Shown piece after piece: positions 14,120 through 22,480 of a DNA stretch of 22,480 nucleotides (its first letter is position 1; each line of letters begins with the position of its first letter). Both the position numbers and the translations under genes were made by a program. The notes beneath the pieces are model-generated. The model was not told the DNA's origin and searched no databases. It worked only from the letters and a program-made list of their open reading frames with translations. This DNA is from JBBRMY01 sp038230595. GTDB taxonomy: Bacteria > Bacteroidota > Ignavibacteria > Tepidaquicellales > Tepidaquicellaceae. Location of the stretch: positions 1-22,480 of the forward strand of contig JBBRMY010000026.1 of assembly GCA_038230595.1 (NCBI GenBank). The letters are read 5' to 3'.

Positions 14120-14767
14120 ATGACGAACGACGAAAAAAATCCTGATGTTGTGAGTGCTGAAGAAAAGCTTCCGGAAGCAGTTGATCCGAATGCAATGGAA
14201 TCGAATGATGATGTTGACAGTCCGTTCAAATGGTATGCAGTAAGAATAGTTTCAGGCCATGAGAATAAAGTAAAATCATATCTGGATAATGAAATAAGAT
14301 TAGAAGGACTTGAAGAGCTGATCAAGCATGTTCTTATACCATTAGAAAAAGTGTTTGAAGTAAAGAACGGAAAGAAGAAAGTAAAGTTTAAGAATTTTCT
14401 TCCGGGGTATATTCTTATTAACACTGTACTGAATGAAAATATAAAAGAGTTCATTAACAAGACACCATCGATCATTAGTATGGTTGGAGTGAAAGACAAG
14501 AAGAACAAGAAGCTTGATCCGACACCACTAAGCCCGCATGATGTACGCAGAATACAAGGCTTGCTTAATGAGGATGCACAGAGTGAGAAGCTTGATATAC
14601 AGCTTAATGCAGGTGACCCGGTTAAAGTTGTAAGCGGACCATTTAATAATTTCAATGGAAATGTATTAGAAGTTTTCCCTGACAGAATGAAAGTAAAAGT
14701 TATGGTAAGTATTTTCGGAAGAAAGACACCTATAGAACTTGAATTAACACAAATCGAAAAAGAATAA
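14120..14767 (+). CDS. nusG: Transcription termination/antitermination factor NusG
   Basis: The 215-residue protein has an NGN domain (about residues 36-150, beginning FKWYAVRIVSGHENKV, with FLPGYILI) that binds the RNA polymerase clamp. A KOW domain (about 160-212, AGDPVKVVSGPFNNFNG) contacts Rho or ribosomal protein S10. NusG raises processivity and couples transcription with translation. An acidic N-terminal extension of about 35 residues is unusual compared with E. coli NusG; M26 is an alternative start, but the ATG used here is one base from the secE stop, typical of coupling. It is followed 19 bases later by rplK. Confidence 0.97.
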   Translation: MTNDEKNPDVVSAEEKLPEAVDPNAMESNDDVDSPFKWYAVRIVSGHENKVKSYLDNEIRLEGLEELIKHVLIPLEKVFEVKNGKKKVKFKNFLPGYILINTVLNENIKEFINKTPSIISMVGVKDKKNKKLDPTPLSPHDVRRIQGLLNEDAQSEKLDIQLNAGDPVKVVSGPFNNFNGNVLEVFPDRMKVKVMVSIFGRKTPIELELTQIEKE

Positions 14768-14786
14768 AAGTTAAAATAATAATAAC

Positions 14787-15212
14787 ATGGCAAAGAAAAT
14801 AACAGGTTTTGTAAAGCTTCAGATACCGGCAGCGTCAGCAACAATGGCTCCTCCTGTTGGTCCGGCTCTCGGACAAAGAGGTGTAAACGGTATGGAATTT
14901 TGCAAACAGTTCAATGCGAGAACACAGGACAAAAAGGGATTAATAATTCCGGTTGTAATTACAGTTTTCTCGGACAAATCATTTACATTTATAACAAAGA
15001 CACCTCCGGCAGCAACATTACTTTTAAAAGCAGCAGGACTTGAAAAAGCTTCAGGTGTTCCGAATAAGACAAAGGTCGGAAAAGTAACTGAAAAGCAGAT
15101 CAGAGAAATAGCTGAAACCAAAATGCCAGATCTGAATGCAAATGATGTTGAGCATGCAATGAGTATGATCAAAGGAACAGCAAGAAGCATGGGATTAACT
15201 GTAGAAGGATAA
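14787..15212 (+). CDS. rplK: 50S ribosomal protein L11
   Basis: This 141-residue protein is full length. The N-terminal domain contains KLQIPAASATMAPPVGPALGQ and RGVNGMEFCKQFNA, with the proline-rich stretch that interacts with thiostrepton and the GTPase centre. The C-terminal 23S rRNA-binding domain includes TKVGKVTEKQIREIA and ends SMGLTVEG. L11 forms the stalk base with L10/L12 at the factor-binding site. No Shine-Dalgarno sequence is seen; the start is preceded by an A/T-rich AATAATAATAAC. It lies 19 bases after nusG. Confidence 0.98.
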   Translation: MAKKITGFVKLQIPAASATMAPPVGPALGQRGVNGMEFCKQFNARTQDKKGLIIPVVITVFSDKSFTFITKTPPAATLLLKAAGLEKASGVPNKTKVGKVTEKQIREIAETKMPDLNANDVEHAMSMIKGTARSMGLTVEG

Positions 15213-15238
15213 ATTACATAAAAGTTTAAAACACAGAT

Positions 15239-15943
15239 ATGAAACTTACAAAAAGACAAAAAGAGACATCAACTAAAGTAGATACTTCGAAAGAATATAC
15301 TTTAGCTGAGGCAGTAAAATTGTTAAAGAGTAGCAAGCCGGCAAAGTTTGATGAGTCAATCGACATTGCAATGAAGCTTGGAGTTGATCCAAAACATGCT
15401 GATCAGATCGTAAGAGGAACAGTTTCTCTTCCGCACGGAACAGGAAAATCTGTCAGAGTACTTGTAATTGCAAAACCTGAAAGACAGGATGAAGCAACTA
15501 AAGCAGGAGCTGACCATGTAGGATTTGACGATTATATTAAAAAAATCCAGGACGGATGGACAGATATCGATGTTATAATTGCAACCCCTGATACAATGAG
15601 CGAGATCGGAAAGATCGGAAAGATCTTAGGACCAAGAGGCTTAATGCCGAATCCGAAAAGCGGAACTGTAACAATGGATGTAGCAAATGCCGTAAAAGAA
15701 GTTAAGGCAGGAAAGATCGATTTCAGAGTTGACAAAAGCGGTATAGTTCATTCATCAGTTGGTAAATTCTCATTTAATGAGAATGCACTTTCAGATAACA
15801 TAACTACTTTTATCAATACGATCATAAAGCTAAAGCCATCTGCAGCAAAAGGAACTTATGTGAAAAGCATAACAATTTCGAGCACTATGGGACCAGGCTT
15901 GAAAGTTGATAAAAATTCTGGCAGCGCAAAAACCGCCGCTTAA
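15239..15943 (+). CDS. rplA: 50S ribosomal protein L1
   Basis: This 234-residue L1 has the signature GPRGLMPNPKSGTVT at about residues 130-144 and the N-terminal AVKLLKSSKPAKFDESIDIAMKLGVDPKHADQ. L1 forms the mobile stalk at the E site and releases deacylated tRNA; in many bacteria it represses its own operon by binding the mRNA near rplK. No such leader site was recognised, and only 19 bases precede rplK. The gap to rplK is 26 bases, without a Shine-Dalgarno sequence. Confidence 0.98.
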   Translation: MKLTKRQKETSTKVDTSKEYTLAEAVKLLKSSKPAKFDESIDIAMKLGVDPKHADQIVRGTVSLPHGTGKSVRVLVIAKPERQDEATKAGADHVGFDDYIKKIQDGWTDIDVIIATPDTMSEIGKIGKILGPRGLMPNPKSGTVTMDVANAVKEVKAGKIDFRVDKSGIVHSSVGKFSFNENALSDNITTFINTIIKLKPSAAKGTYVKSITISSTMGPGLKVDKNSGSAKTAA

Positions 15944-16074
15944 TACTAATTAACCCCATTAATTTCACCTTTGAATTATATAGGTAGAATTGATGTTTTT
16001 ATAGAGATTACGCACTCACTAATATATATGGACAGATCTGAGCTTCTATCAGAATTGTTCACAAATAAAAGAAA
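15944..16074 (+). promoter_or_regulatory. rplJ leader, possible L10-L12 autoregulatory structure
   Basis: The 131-base gap before rplJ is the longest within the ribosomal block upstream of rpoB. TCTGA (16037-16041) and TCAGA (16049-16053) form a small stem with loop GCTTCTA. An outer ACA/TGT helix (16032-16034 with 16056-16058) is separated by an asymmetric internal loop containing GA, loosely resembling the kink-turn that L10 binds in rplJ leaders of other bacteria. The assignment rests mainly on position. Confidence 0.4.
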
Positions 16075-16608
16075 ATGAATAAAGAGGAAAAAGCAGGATT
16101 ACAATCAGAGATCGGGGAATTACTCGAATCTTCATCTGCTTTATATTTTGCTGACTTTGCAGGACTAACTGTTGAGCAAGTCAACCTTATGAGATCAGAT
16201 TTTTATGATGCAAAGGTAAAATATAAAGTTGTTAAGAATACATTATTCTTAAGAGCGCTTGAAGCATCGGGAAAGTTTTCTTCTTTCCGTGAACAGCTTG
16301 ACAGCGTATTAAAAGGACCGACCGGAGTAGTTTTTGCGACGGACGATCCTGTTTCACCGGCTAAAATTATCAAAAAATATTTTGATAAGACTGAAAAGCC
16401 AAAGTTAAAATCAGCAATAATTGACAGCGTTGTTTACGATGCTAAAAGCTTAAATCAGCTTGCATCTATGCAAACAAAGCCGGAATTAATTGCAGGAATA
16501 TTAGGAAGCTTAAACTCACCTGCATCAGGCTTAGTAGGCGTATTGAATGCAGTAATGAGAGATCTTTCAAGCGTTATCGAAGAAGTTGCAAAGAAGCAAG
16601 CAGCTTAA
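16075..16608 (+). CDS. rplJ: 50S ribosomal protein L10
   Basis: The 177-residue L10 anchors the L7/L12 dimers to the L11 stalk base. The N-terminal rRNA-binding domain includes LYFADFAGLTVEQVNLMRSD and KYKVVKNTLFLRAL, and LKGPTGVVFATDDPVSPAKI follows. The C-terminal helix (about 145-175) binds L12. It is preceded by an untranslated leader that may carry the L10-L12 autoregulatory site, and is followed 37 bases later by rplL. The start region AAATAAAAGAAA has no clear Shine-Dalgarno sequence. Confidence 0.97.
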   Translation: MNKEEKAGLQSEIGELLESSSALYFADFAGLTVEQVNLMRSDFYDAKVKYKVVKNTLFLRALEASGKFSSFREQLDSVLKGPTGVVFATDDPVSPAKIIKKYFDKTEKPKLKSAIIDSVVYDAKSLNQLASMQTKPELIAGILGSLNSPASGLVGVLNAVMRDLSSVIEEVAKKQAA

Positions 16609-16645
16609 TCACTTATTTTAAAAAATTAAATAAATATATAATATA

Positions 16646-17020
16646 ATGTCTAAAGTAGAAGAATTAGTAGAAAAAATAGAAGCATTAACCTTAATGGAAG
16701 CTTCTGAACTTAAAAAAGCATTAGAAGAAAAATTCGGAGTAACCGCAGCAGCACCAATGATGATGGGCGGCGGAGCACCAGCAGCAGCAGCACCGGCAGC
16801 AGAAGAAAAAACTGAATTCACAGTTATATTAGCTGAAGCAGGAGCACAAAAAATCAACGTAATCAAAGCAGTAAAAAATGCAACAGGATTAGGACTCACC
16901 GAAGCAAAAGCGCTTGTAGAAAGTGCACCAAAACCAGTTAAAGAAAACATTTCAAAAGCTGACGCCGACAAACTGAAGGCAGATCTAGAAGCAGCTGGCG
17001 CAAAAGTAGAGATTAAATAA
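16646..17020 (+). CDS. rplL: 50S ribosomal protein L7/L12
   Basis: The 124-residue stalk protein has the three expected parts: an N-terminal dimerisation and L10-binding domain (about 1-35), an alanine- and glycine-rich hinge (about 36-55, APMMMGGGAPAAAAPA), and a C-terminal factor-binding domain (EKTEFTVILAEAG to the end, with KNATGLGLTEAKALVE and KADADKLKADLEAAGAKVEIK). It recruits and activates translational GTPases. A hairpin follows at 17061-17091 before rpoB, in the place where many bacteria have an attenuator that sets ribosomal-protein versus polymerase levels. Confidence 0.98.
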   Translation: MSKVEELVEKIEALTLMEASELKKALEEKFGVTAAAPMMMGGGAPAAAAPAAEEKTEFTVILAEAGAQKINVIKAVKNATGLGLTEAKALVESAPKPVKENISKADADKLKADLEAAGAKVEIK

Positions 17021-17060
17021 TTATCTGCTTTTTCCAAAACAACATTTATAATTCAATCAG

Positions 17061-17091
17061 AAAATTCCGGATATATCCTATCCGGAATTTT
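17061..17091 (+). terminator. Hairpin between rplL and rpoB (attenuator or processing site)
   Basis: A perfect 13-pair stem: AAAATTCCGGATA (17061-17073) with TATCCGGAATTTT (17079-17091) around a five-base loop. The stem ends in four T and then CTATA, so the U tract is short and termination would be partial. Position between rplL and rpoB matches the known attenuator/RNase III region of E. coli; function here is inferred. Confidence 0.75.
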
Positions 17092-17123
17092 CTATAAAAT
17101 ATTTCTGGAGGGAAATAGCACGA

Positions 17124-20100
17124 ATGGATGCTAAAGATCTTAATTTAAAGCCACTAAACAGTAAGAATAAGAGACTTACGTTTGCAAAAACTCCGGTACA
17201 TAATGATCCTTCTGATCTTCTGAATGTTCAGGTCCAGTCCTATAAAGATTTTTTACAGGAAGACATGGCAGTCAGCAAGAGAAAATCACAAGGACTTCAA
17301 AAAGTACTCGAAGATAATTTTCCTATTACAGATTCACGGGAAACTGCATTACTTGAATTCATAGAATACTATATAGAGAAACCACCGTATAATATGATCG
17401 AATGCCAAGAGCAGGGTTTAACATTCTCAGTACCTGTAAAAGTAAAACTAAGACTCTCAACGAAACCGAATTCGGCAGCAAAAGATTATAATTACACGAT
17501 AGAACAGGAAGTTTACTTAGGTAACCTTCCATATATGACCCACAGAGGAAGCTTTATTATTAACGGTGCTGAAAGAGTTATTGTCAGCCAGCTTCACAGA
17601 TCACCGGGCGTTGTGTTCAGCGAATCAACACATGCTAATGGTACAAAATTATTTTCAGCAAGAGTTATTCCTTACAAGGGATCATGGGTAGAATTTACAA
17701 CAGATATTAATGATCTGCTGTATGCATATATTGACAGAAAGAAAAAATTCTTTTTCTCAACATTGCTAAAAGCTTTAGGCGTAAATGAAAAAGTAGAGAT
17801 GCTTAGACTTTTCAATTTAGTTGAGGATGTTCATCTGACTGAAAAGAACTATATAGAATTCGACGGAAGAAGAATAGTTGATAAAGTTATTGACAAAGAA
17901 ACAGGCGCAGACCTTGAAATAGATTCTAATACACTTGTAACGGCTGAGCAGCTTCTTACAATTGTACAGAATAAAATAAAGACTGTCCATTTCCTTAAGG
18001 ACGATCCTACTGAAGGCGAAAAGATCATATACAATACGATCATGAGCGATGATGATGACAGCGGAGATGAAAAGAAAGATGACGTACCTGTAACAAAAGG
18101 AAGAAAAAGAGAGCAGCAGCTTCTCATGGAATCAGAAGCAGAAAGCGCCCGAAGCTATATTGAAAAGCAATTTTTCAATACTAAGAAATATGACTTAGGA
18201 AATGTCGGACGTTATAAAATAAATTATAAATTAGGCTTAAATATCGAAGGACATACAACGATACTTACGCTTGAAGATATTAAATCAATTATTGAATATA
18301 TAAGAGATCTTGTTGACAACAAAAAAGAAGTTGACGATATAGATCACTTAGGAAACAGAAGAGTAAGAACAGTTAACGAGCAGCTTTCACAGCAGTTCGG
18401 ACTTGGACTTTCCAGAATGACAAGAGCAATAAGAGAAAAAATGTCAATGCATGATGAAGAAAATCATACTCCGACAAAGCTTATCAGCTCAAGACCTATT
18501 TCAAGCGTGATAGCTACGTTCTTCGGAACAAGCCAGCTTTCACAGTTCATGGACCAGACTAATCCACTTGCAGAGATGACTCACAAGAGGAGAATATCAG
18601 CCCTTGGACCCGGCGGACTTTCGAGAGAAAGAGCGGGATTTGAAGTTAGAGACGTTCACTATACTCACTATGGTAGACTTTGCCCGATTGAAACACCTGA
18701 AGGACCGAACATCGGACTTATTTCATCTTTATGCATTCACTCAAGGATCAATGAATTTGGTTTCATTGAAACACCTTACAGAATAGTAAAGAACGGAAAA
18801 GTAACAGAAGAAATAGAATTCTTATCAGCAGAAAAAGAAGACCAATATAAAATTGCCCAGGCAAATGAGCCATTTGATTCAAAGGGTAATTATTTAAATC
18901 CAAAAGTTAAGGCAAGAGCAAAGGGTGATTTCCCTATGCTTATCCCTGCAGAAATAGACTATATGGATATTGCAACAAACCAGATAGTAAGCGCTGCAGC
19001 TGCACTGATCCCATTCTTAGAGCATGATGATGCTAACAGAGCACTGATGGGTAGTAATATGCAGAGACAGGCAGTTCCGTTATTAAGACCGGAATCACCT
19101 GTAGTCGGAACCGGCTTTGAAGAAATAATTGCAAGAGATTCAAGAACAATGGTAACAGCGGAAGCTGACGGTGTTGTTGAATATGTATCAGGTGATAAAG
19201 TAATAGTAAAGTATAATATCAAAGAAGATTCAGATGAAAACCTTCTGAGCTTTGAAGATAAGAAAACAGTTGAACATCATCTTGTAAAATTCCTGAGAAC
19301 AAACCAGGATACATGTATTAACCAGAGACCAGTTGTTACTGAAGGTCAGAAGGTTAAGAAAGGCGATGTACTTGCAGACGGATCATCAACTGAGAACGGC
19401 GAATTAGCATTAGGAAGAAACGTTCTTGTAGCATTCATGCCATGGAACGGTTATAATTTTGAAGATGCTATCGTAATAAGTGAAAGAGTAGTTTCAGAAG
19501 ATATATATACTTCAATTCATATTGAAGAATTCTCGCTTGAAGTAAGAGATACAAAAAGAGGCGAAGAAGAATTAACAAAGGAAATTCCTAACGTTGCTGA
19601 AGAGAGCACAAGGAATCTTGATGATAACGGAATTATCAGAATTGGTGCAGAAGTTAGCCATGATGATATTCTTATAGGTAAAGTAACTCCTAAGGGAGAA
19701 ACAGAGCCGACACCTGAAGAGAAGCTTTTAAAGGCTATCTTTGGTGATAAAGCAGGAGAAGTAAAAGATGCTTCATTGAAAGCGCCTCCGGGATTAAAAG
19801 GAGTTGTGATCAACAGAAAACTTTTCTCAAGAAAGACAAGAGAAACAGAGAACAAGAGAGAAGAAAAGAAGAAGCTTGATAAATATGAAGCCGACAGAAA
19901 GAAAGATGTAAAAGAAGTTCATCTTAACTACGCTGAAAAGCTTGGAATATTATTAGACGGAAAAGAATCAGCAGGAATCAGAGATAAAAAAGGAAACATT
20001 GTATTTAAGTCAGGCTTTACTTTTAAAAGAGAAACATTCACAGATCTTTTCGAAGGTAAGGGATATGACCTGAATAATTTCAATTACGAAGAAGACTGGA

Positions 20101-20957
20101 CAACGAATAAGAAAGTAAATCTTCTTATGCCGGATATGTACAGAAACTATACTTACAAAGTAAATGAAATAGAAGAAAGATTTAAAAGAGCTAAAGTTAA
20201 AGTAACTTTAGGAGATGAATTGCCAACAGGAGTTGTAAAGCTTGCAAAGGTTTATATTGCAAAGAAAAGAAAGCTTTCAGTTGGTGATAAGATGGCAGGA
20301 AGACACGGAAATAAAGGGGTAGTTTCAAAAATTGTCCCTGTAGAAGATATGCCTTTCATGCCGGACGGAACACCTGTGGATATAGTATTGAATCCGCTTG
20401 GAGTACCTTCGAGAATGAATCTTGGACAGCTATATGAAACAGCTTTAGGATGGGCAGCAAAATTATTAGGTGTTAAGTTTGCTACACCAATTTTTGACGG
20501 CGCATCGATTGAGCAAATAATGGACATACTGAAATTCTCAGGACTTCAGACCAATTCAAGAACTTATCTTCATGACGGAAGAACAGGTGAAAGATTTGAT
20601 CAGGAAGTTACATGCGGATTTATTTACATGCTTAAACTATCACACTTAGTAGATGATAAGATACACGCAAGATCGATCGGACCATATTCACTTATTACTC
20701 AGCAGCCATTGGGCGGTAAAGCACAATTCGGCGGACAGAGATTCGGAGAGATGGAATGCTGGGCATTGCAAGGATACGGCGCATCACATATTCTACAGGA
20801 AATGCTTACATATAAATCTGATGACGTAAGCGGAAGAAGCAAGGTTTACGAAGCGATCATTAAGGGTGAGAATTTACCTGAACCGGGAATTCCAGAATCA
20901 TTCAATGTATTGATGAAGGAGCTTCAGGGTTTATGCTTAGATATAAATCTTGAATAG
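17124..20957 (+). CDS. rpoB: DNA-directed RNA polymerase subunit beta
   Basis: The complete 1277-residue beta subunit. The rifampicin pocket (residues 470-492, SQLSQFMDQTNPL then HKRRISALGPGG) keeps Q474, D477, H487, R490 and S492, equivalent to E. coli Q513, D516, H526, R529 and S531, so no rifampicin-resistance substitution is seen there. Active-site lysines are K1056 and K1064 in GDKMAGRHGNKG. The C-terminal part that contacts beta-prime includes GGKAQFGGQRFGEMECWALQGYGA. Residues about 307-335 form a charged segment (SDDDDSGDEKKDD, then KGRKREQQ) within the N-terminal half, likely lineage-specific. A good Shine-Dalgarno GGAGGG (17107-17112) precedes the ATG, unlike most neighbours. rpoC follows after a 111-base gap. 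Confidence 0.99.
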   Translation: MDAKDLNLKPLNSKNKRLTFAKTPVHNDPSDLLNVQVQSYKDFLQEDMAVSKRKSQGLQKVLEDNFPITDSRETALLEFIEYYIEKPPYNMIECQEQGLTFSVPVKVKLRLSTKPNSAAKDYNYTIEQEVYLGNLPYMTHRGSFIINGAERVIVSQLHRSPGVVFSESTHANGTKLFSARVIPYKGSWVEFTTDINDLLYAYIDRKKKFFFSTLLKALGVNEKVEMLRLFNLVEDVHLTEKNYIEFDGRRIVDKVIDKETGADLEIDSNTLVTAEQLLTIVQNKIKTVHFLKDDPTEGEKIIYNTIMSDDDDSGDEKKDDVPVTKGRKREQQLLMESEAESARSYIEKQFFNTKKYDLGNVGRYKINYKLGLNIEGHTTILTLEDIKSIIEYIRDLVDNKKEVDDIDHLGNRRVRTVNEQLSQQFGLGLSRMTRAIREKMSMHDEENHTPTKLISSRPISSVIATFFGTSQLSQFMDQTNPLAEMTHKRRISALGPGGLSRERAGFEVRDVHYTHYGRLCPIETPEGPNIGLISSLCIHSRINEFGFIETPYRIVKNGKVTEEIEFLSAEKEDQYKIAQANEPFDSKGNYLNPKVKARAKGDFPMLIPAEIDYMDIATNQIVSAAAALIPFLEHDDANRALMGSNMQRQAVPLLRPESPVVGTGFEEIIARDSRTMVTAEADGVVEYVSGDKVIVKYNIKEDSDENLLSFEDKKTVEHHLVKFLRTNQDTCINQRPVVTEGQKVKKGDVLADGSSTENGELALGRNVLVAFMPWNGYNFEDAIVISERVVSEDIYTSIHIEEFSLEVRDTKRGEEELTKEIPNVAEESTRNLDDNGIIRIGAEVSHDDILIGKVTPKGETEPTPEEKLLKAIFGDKAGEVKDASLKAPPGLKGVVINRKLFSRKTRETENKREEKKKLDKYEADRKKDVKEVHLNYAEKLGILLDGKESAGIRDKKGNIVFKSGFTFKRETFTDLFEGKGYDLNNFNYEEDWTTNKKVNLLMPDMYRNYTYKVNEIEERFKRAKVKVTLGDELPTGVVKLAKVYIAKKRKLSVGDKMAGRHGNKGVVSKIVPVEDMPFMPDGTPVDIVLNPLGVPSRMNLGQLYETALGWAAKLLGVKFATPIFDGASIEQIMDILKFSGLQTNSRTYLHDGRTGERFDQEVTCGFIYMLKLSHLVDDKIHARSIGPYSLITQQPLGGKAQFGGQRFGEMECWALQGYGASHILQEMLTYKSDDVSGRSKVYEAIIKGENLPEPGIPESFNVLMKELQGLCLDINLE

Positions 20958-20967
20958 TTACTTTCAT

Positions 20968-20997
20968 AACGTTCCCACGCAGGAGCATAGGAACGAG
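20968..20997. repeat. Degenerate REP-like palindrome between rpoB and rpoC
   Basis: CGTTCC (20970-20975) pairs with GGAACG (20990-20995). Extending inward, CACGC faces GCATA with two A-C mismatches around an AGGA loop, as expected for an 11-pair palindrome that has lost two pairs by G-to-A changes. The flanks AACGTTCCC and GGAACGAG resemble a palindrome I recall as dispersed in many bacterial genomes; that recollection was not checked. Confidence 0.6.
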
Positions 20998-21068
20998 AGG
21001 CTGAAGACAATATTTGTTGAAGTACTGCAAAGATGACAATTTATTAAAATTTTAAACAAGAGGTAGAA

Positions 21069-22480
21069 ATGGCTTATAAACCAATGCACGGTAAAAAGAG
21101 ATTCTCAAGAATCACTATTAATTTATCCTCTACAGATACTATAATCGGAAGATCGAACGGAGAAGTATTAAAGCCGGAAACGATCAACTACAGAACATTC
21201 AAACCGGACAAAGACGGTTTGTTTTGCGAGAAGATCTTCGGACCATCGAGAGACTGGGAATGTCACTGTGGAAAATACAAAGGTATAAGATATAAAGGAA
21301 TTGTATGCGACAGATGCGGTGTTGAAGTAAATTTAAAAAGCGTCAGAAGAGAGAGAATGGGACACATTACATTGTGCGTTCCTGTTGCTCACATCTGGTA
21401 CTTCAGATCTTTACCATCGAAGATCGGACATATACTTGGTGTTTCTTCAAAAGAGCTTGAAAAGATAATCTATTATGAAGCATATGTAGTTCTGAATCCG
21501 GGTAAATCCGCATTCAAGAGATATGAGCTTGTAACAGAAGATCAGGTTGTTGAAGAAGAAAGCAAGATGACCGATGATGAATATAATCTTGATGACGAAG
21601 ATCCTAAAAAATTCAGAGCCGGACAAGGCGGAGAAGCATTAAAAGAAATGCTTAGAAACGTTGCGATCGATTCTGAAATAATAAGATTAAGAAAAGAATT
21701 AAAAGACGATATCTCTGCTCTTAAAAAAGCTGAGAATATAAAGAGACTAAGAGTATTAGAATCCTTCAGGCCGAAACATGAAAATAAGATCAACAAGCCT
21801 GAGTGGATGATTCTTGATGTTGTTCCTGTTATACCACCGGAATTGAGACCGCTTGTTCCGTTAGAAGGCGGTAGGTTCGCAACATCAGATCTTAACGATC
21901 TTTACAGAAGAGTTATAATCAGAAATAACAGATTAAAGAAGCTTATCGAAATTAAAGCTCCGGATGTTATTCTCAGAAATGAAAAGAGAATGCTTCAGGA
22001 AGCTGTTGATGCTTTGCTTGATAACTCAAGAAGAGTAACTGCAGTTAAATCTGAGAACAGAGCTTTAAAATCATTATCAGATATTTTAAAAGGTAAGCAA
22101 GGAAGATTCAGACAGAATCTTTTAGGAAAAAGAGTAGACTATTCAGGAAGATCTGTAATTGTTGTTGGACCTGAATTGAAGCTTCATCAATGCGGACTTC
22201 CTAAGGATATGGCTTTAGAATTATTCAAGCCATTCGTTATCAGAAGACTTATTGACAGAGATTATGTAAAGACAGTAAAAAGCGGAAAGAAATATATTGA
22301 CAGAAGACTTCCTGAAATATGGGATATTCTTGAAAACGTAATTGACGGACATCCTGTAATGCTTAACAGAGCACCGACTCTGCACAGGTTATCTATTCAG
22401 GCTTTCCAGCCGGTACTTGTAGAAGGTAAAGCTATAAAGCTTCATCCTTTTGTTTGTATTGCATTCAATGCTGACTTTGA
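21069..22480 (+). CDS. rpoC: DNA-directed RNA polymerase subunit beta-prime (3' end cut by window edge)
   Basis: The first 470 codons of rpoC, open to the right edge. The N-terminal zinc finger has C65, C67, C80 and C83 (WECHCGKY, VCDRCGVE). The clamp region and rudder/lid segments follow, with PPELRPLVPLEGGRFATSDLN and the switch 2-like KQGRFRQNLLGKRVDYSGRSVI. The window stops inside the catalytic NADFDGD motif: NADF is present and the magnesium-binding aspartates fall just beyond. AGAGG at 21059-21063 serves as ribosome-binding site. Co-transcription with rpoB is expected. Confidence 0.98.
   Translation, partial: MAYKPMHGKKRFSRITINLSSTDTIIGRSNGEVLKPETINYRTFKPDKDGLFCEKIFGPSRDWECHCGKYKGIRYKGIVCDRCGVEVNLKSVRRERMGHITLCVPVAHIWYFRSLPSKIGHILGVSSKELEKIIYYEAYVVLNPGKSAFKRYELVTEDQVVEEESKMTDDEYNLDDEDPKKFRAGQGGEALKEMLRNVAIDSEIIRLRKELKDDISALKKAENIKRLRVLESFRPKHENKINKPEWMILDVVPVIPPELRPLVPLEGGRFATSDLNDLYRRVIIRNNRLKKLIEIKAPDVILRNEKRMLQEAVDALLDNSRRVTAVKSENRALKSLSDILKGKQGRFRQNLLGKRVDYSGRSVIVVGPELKLHQCGLPKDMALELFKPFVIRRLIDRDYVKTVKSGKKYIDRRLPEIWDILENVIDGHPVMLNRAPTLHRLSIQAFQPVLVEGKAIKLHPFVCIAFNADF

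Noticed and set aside
14101..14844. Long antisense frame opposite nusG (247 codons)
   Set aside because: Serine/phenylalanine-rich shadow of a certain gene on the other strand.
16618..17037. Antisense frame opposite rplL
   Set aside because: Mirror of the alanine-rich rplL sequence, with no independent support.

Overview
The window is AT-rich and gene-dense, and looks like the chromosome of an FCB-group bacterium (Bacteroidota, Chlorobiota or Ignavibacteria-like). Pointers are a secreted FG-GAP/ASPIC protein with what appears to be the start of a type IX secretion sorting domain, a Reg_prop/Y_Y_Y sensor kinase, mostly Shine-Dalgarno-poor start regions, and tRNA genes without an encoded CCA. 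The lineage is inferred from gene content and was not tested by any search.

Positions 1-5544 are all on the minus strand: a sensor histidine kinase, a NarL-type response regulator translationally coupled to it, then a large secreted FG-GAP/ASPIC protein whose C-terminus lies off the left edge. A similar inverted repeat precedes both the kinase and the secreted-protein gene and may be the regulator's operator. Positions 5545-6450 hold an in-phase heptanucleotide repeat tract, a ferritin gene and a bidirectional terminator shared with a convergent stand-alone SET-domain gene (6458-6802). Positions 6931-9705 hold a DUF1800 / Tat-exported DUF1501 pair. Each of these two genes is followed by a degenerate palindromic repeat, also seen near 1860-1892. 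A small putative secreted protein (minus strand) comes next, then a striking array of three hairpins (10029-10233) in which two copies differ by a compensated base-pair change.

Positions 10325-13035 form a three-gene plus-strand cluster: a LysE-type membrane transporter, an unrecognised three-helix membrane protein, and a membrane-anchored protein with an N-terminal C4HC3 RING-like zinc finger and TPR-like helices. This is the least explained unit in the window.

Positions 13123-22480 are the conserved translation/transcription block: tRNA-Tyr, tRNA-Gly, tRNA-Thr, rpmG, tRNA-Trp, secE, nusG, rplK, rplA, rplJ, rplL, rpoB and the first third of rpoC. The tuf gene often found between tRNA-Thr and tRNA-Trp is absent. 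Candidate regulatory RNA structures lie before rplJ and between rplL and rpoB, and a degenerate REP-like palindrome separates rpoB from rpoC. No CRISPR array, insertion sequence, prophage or complete defence system was seen.
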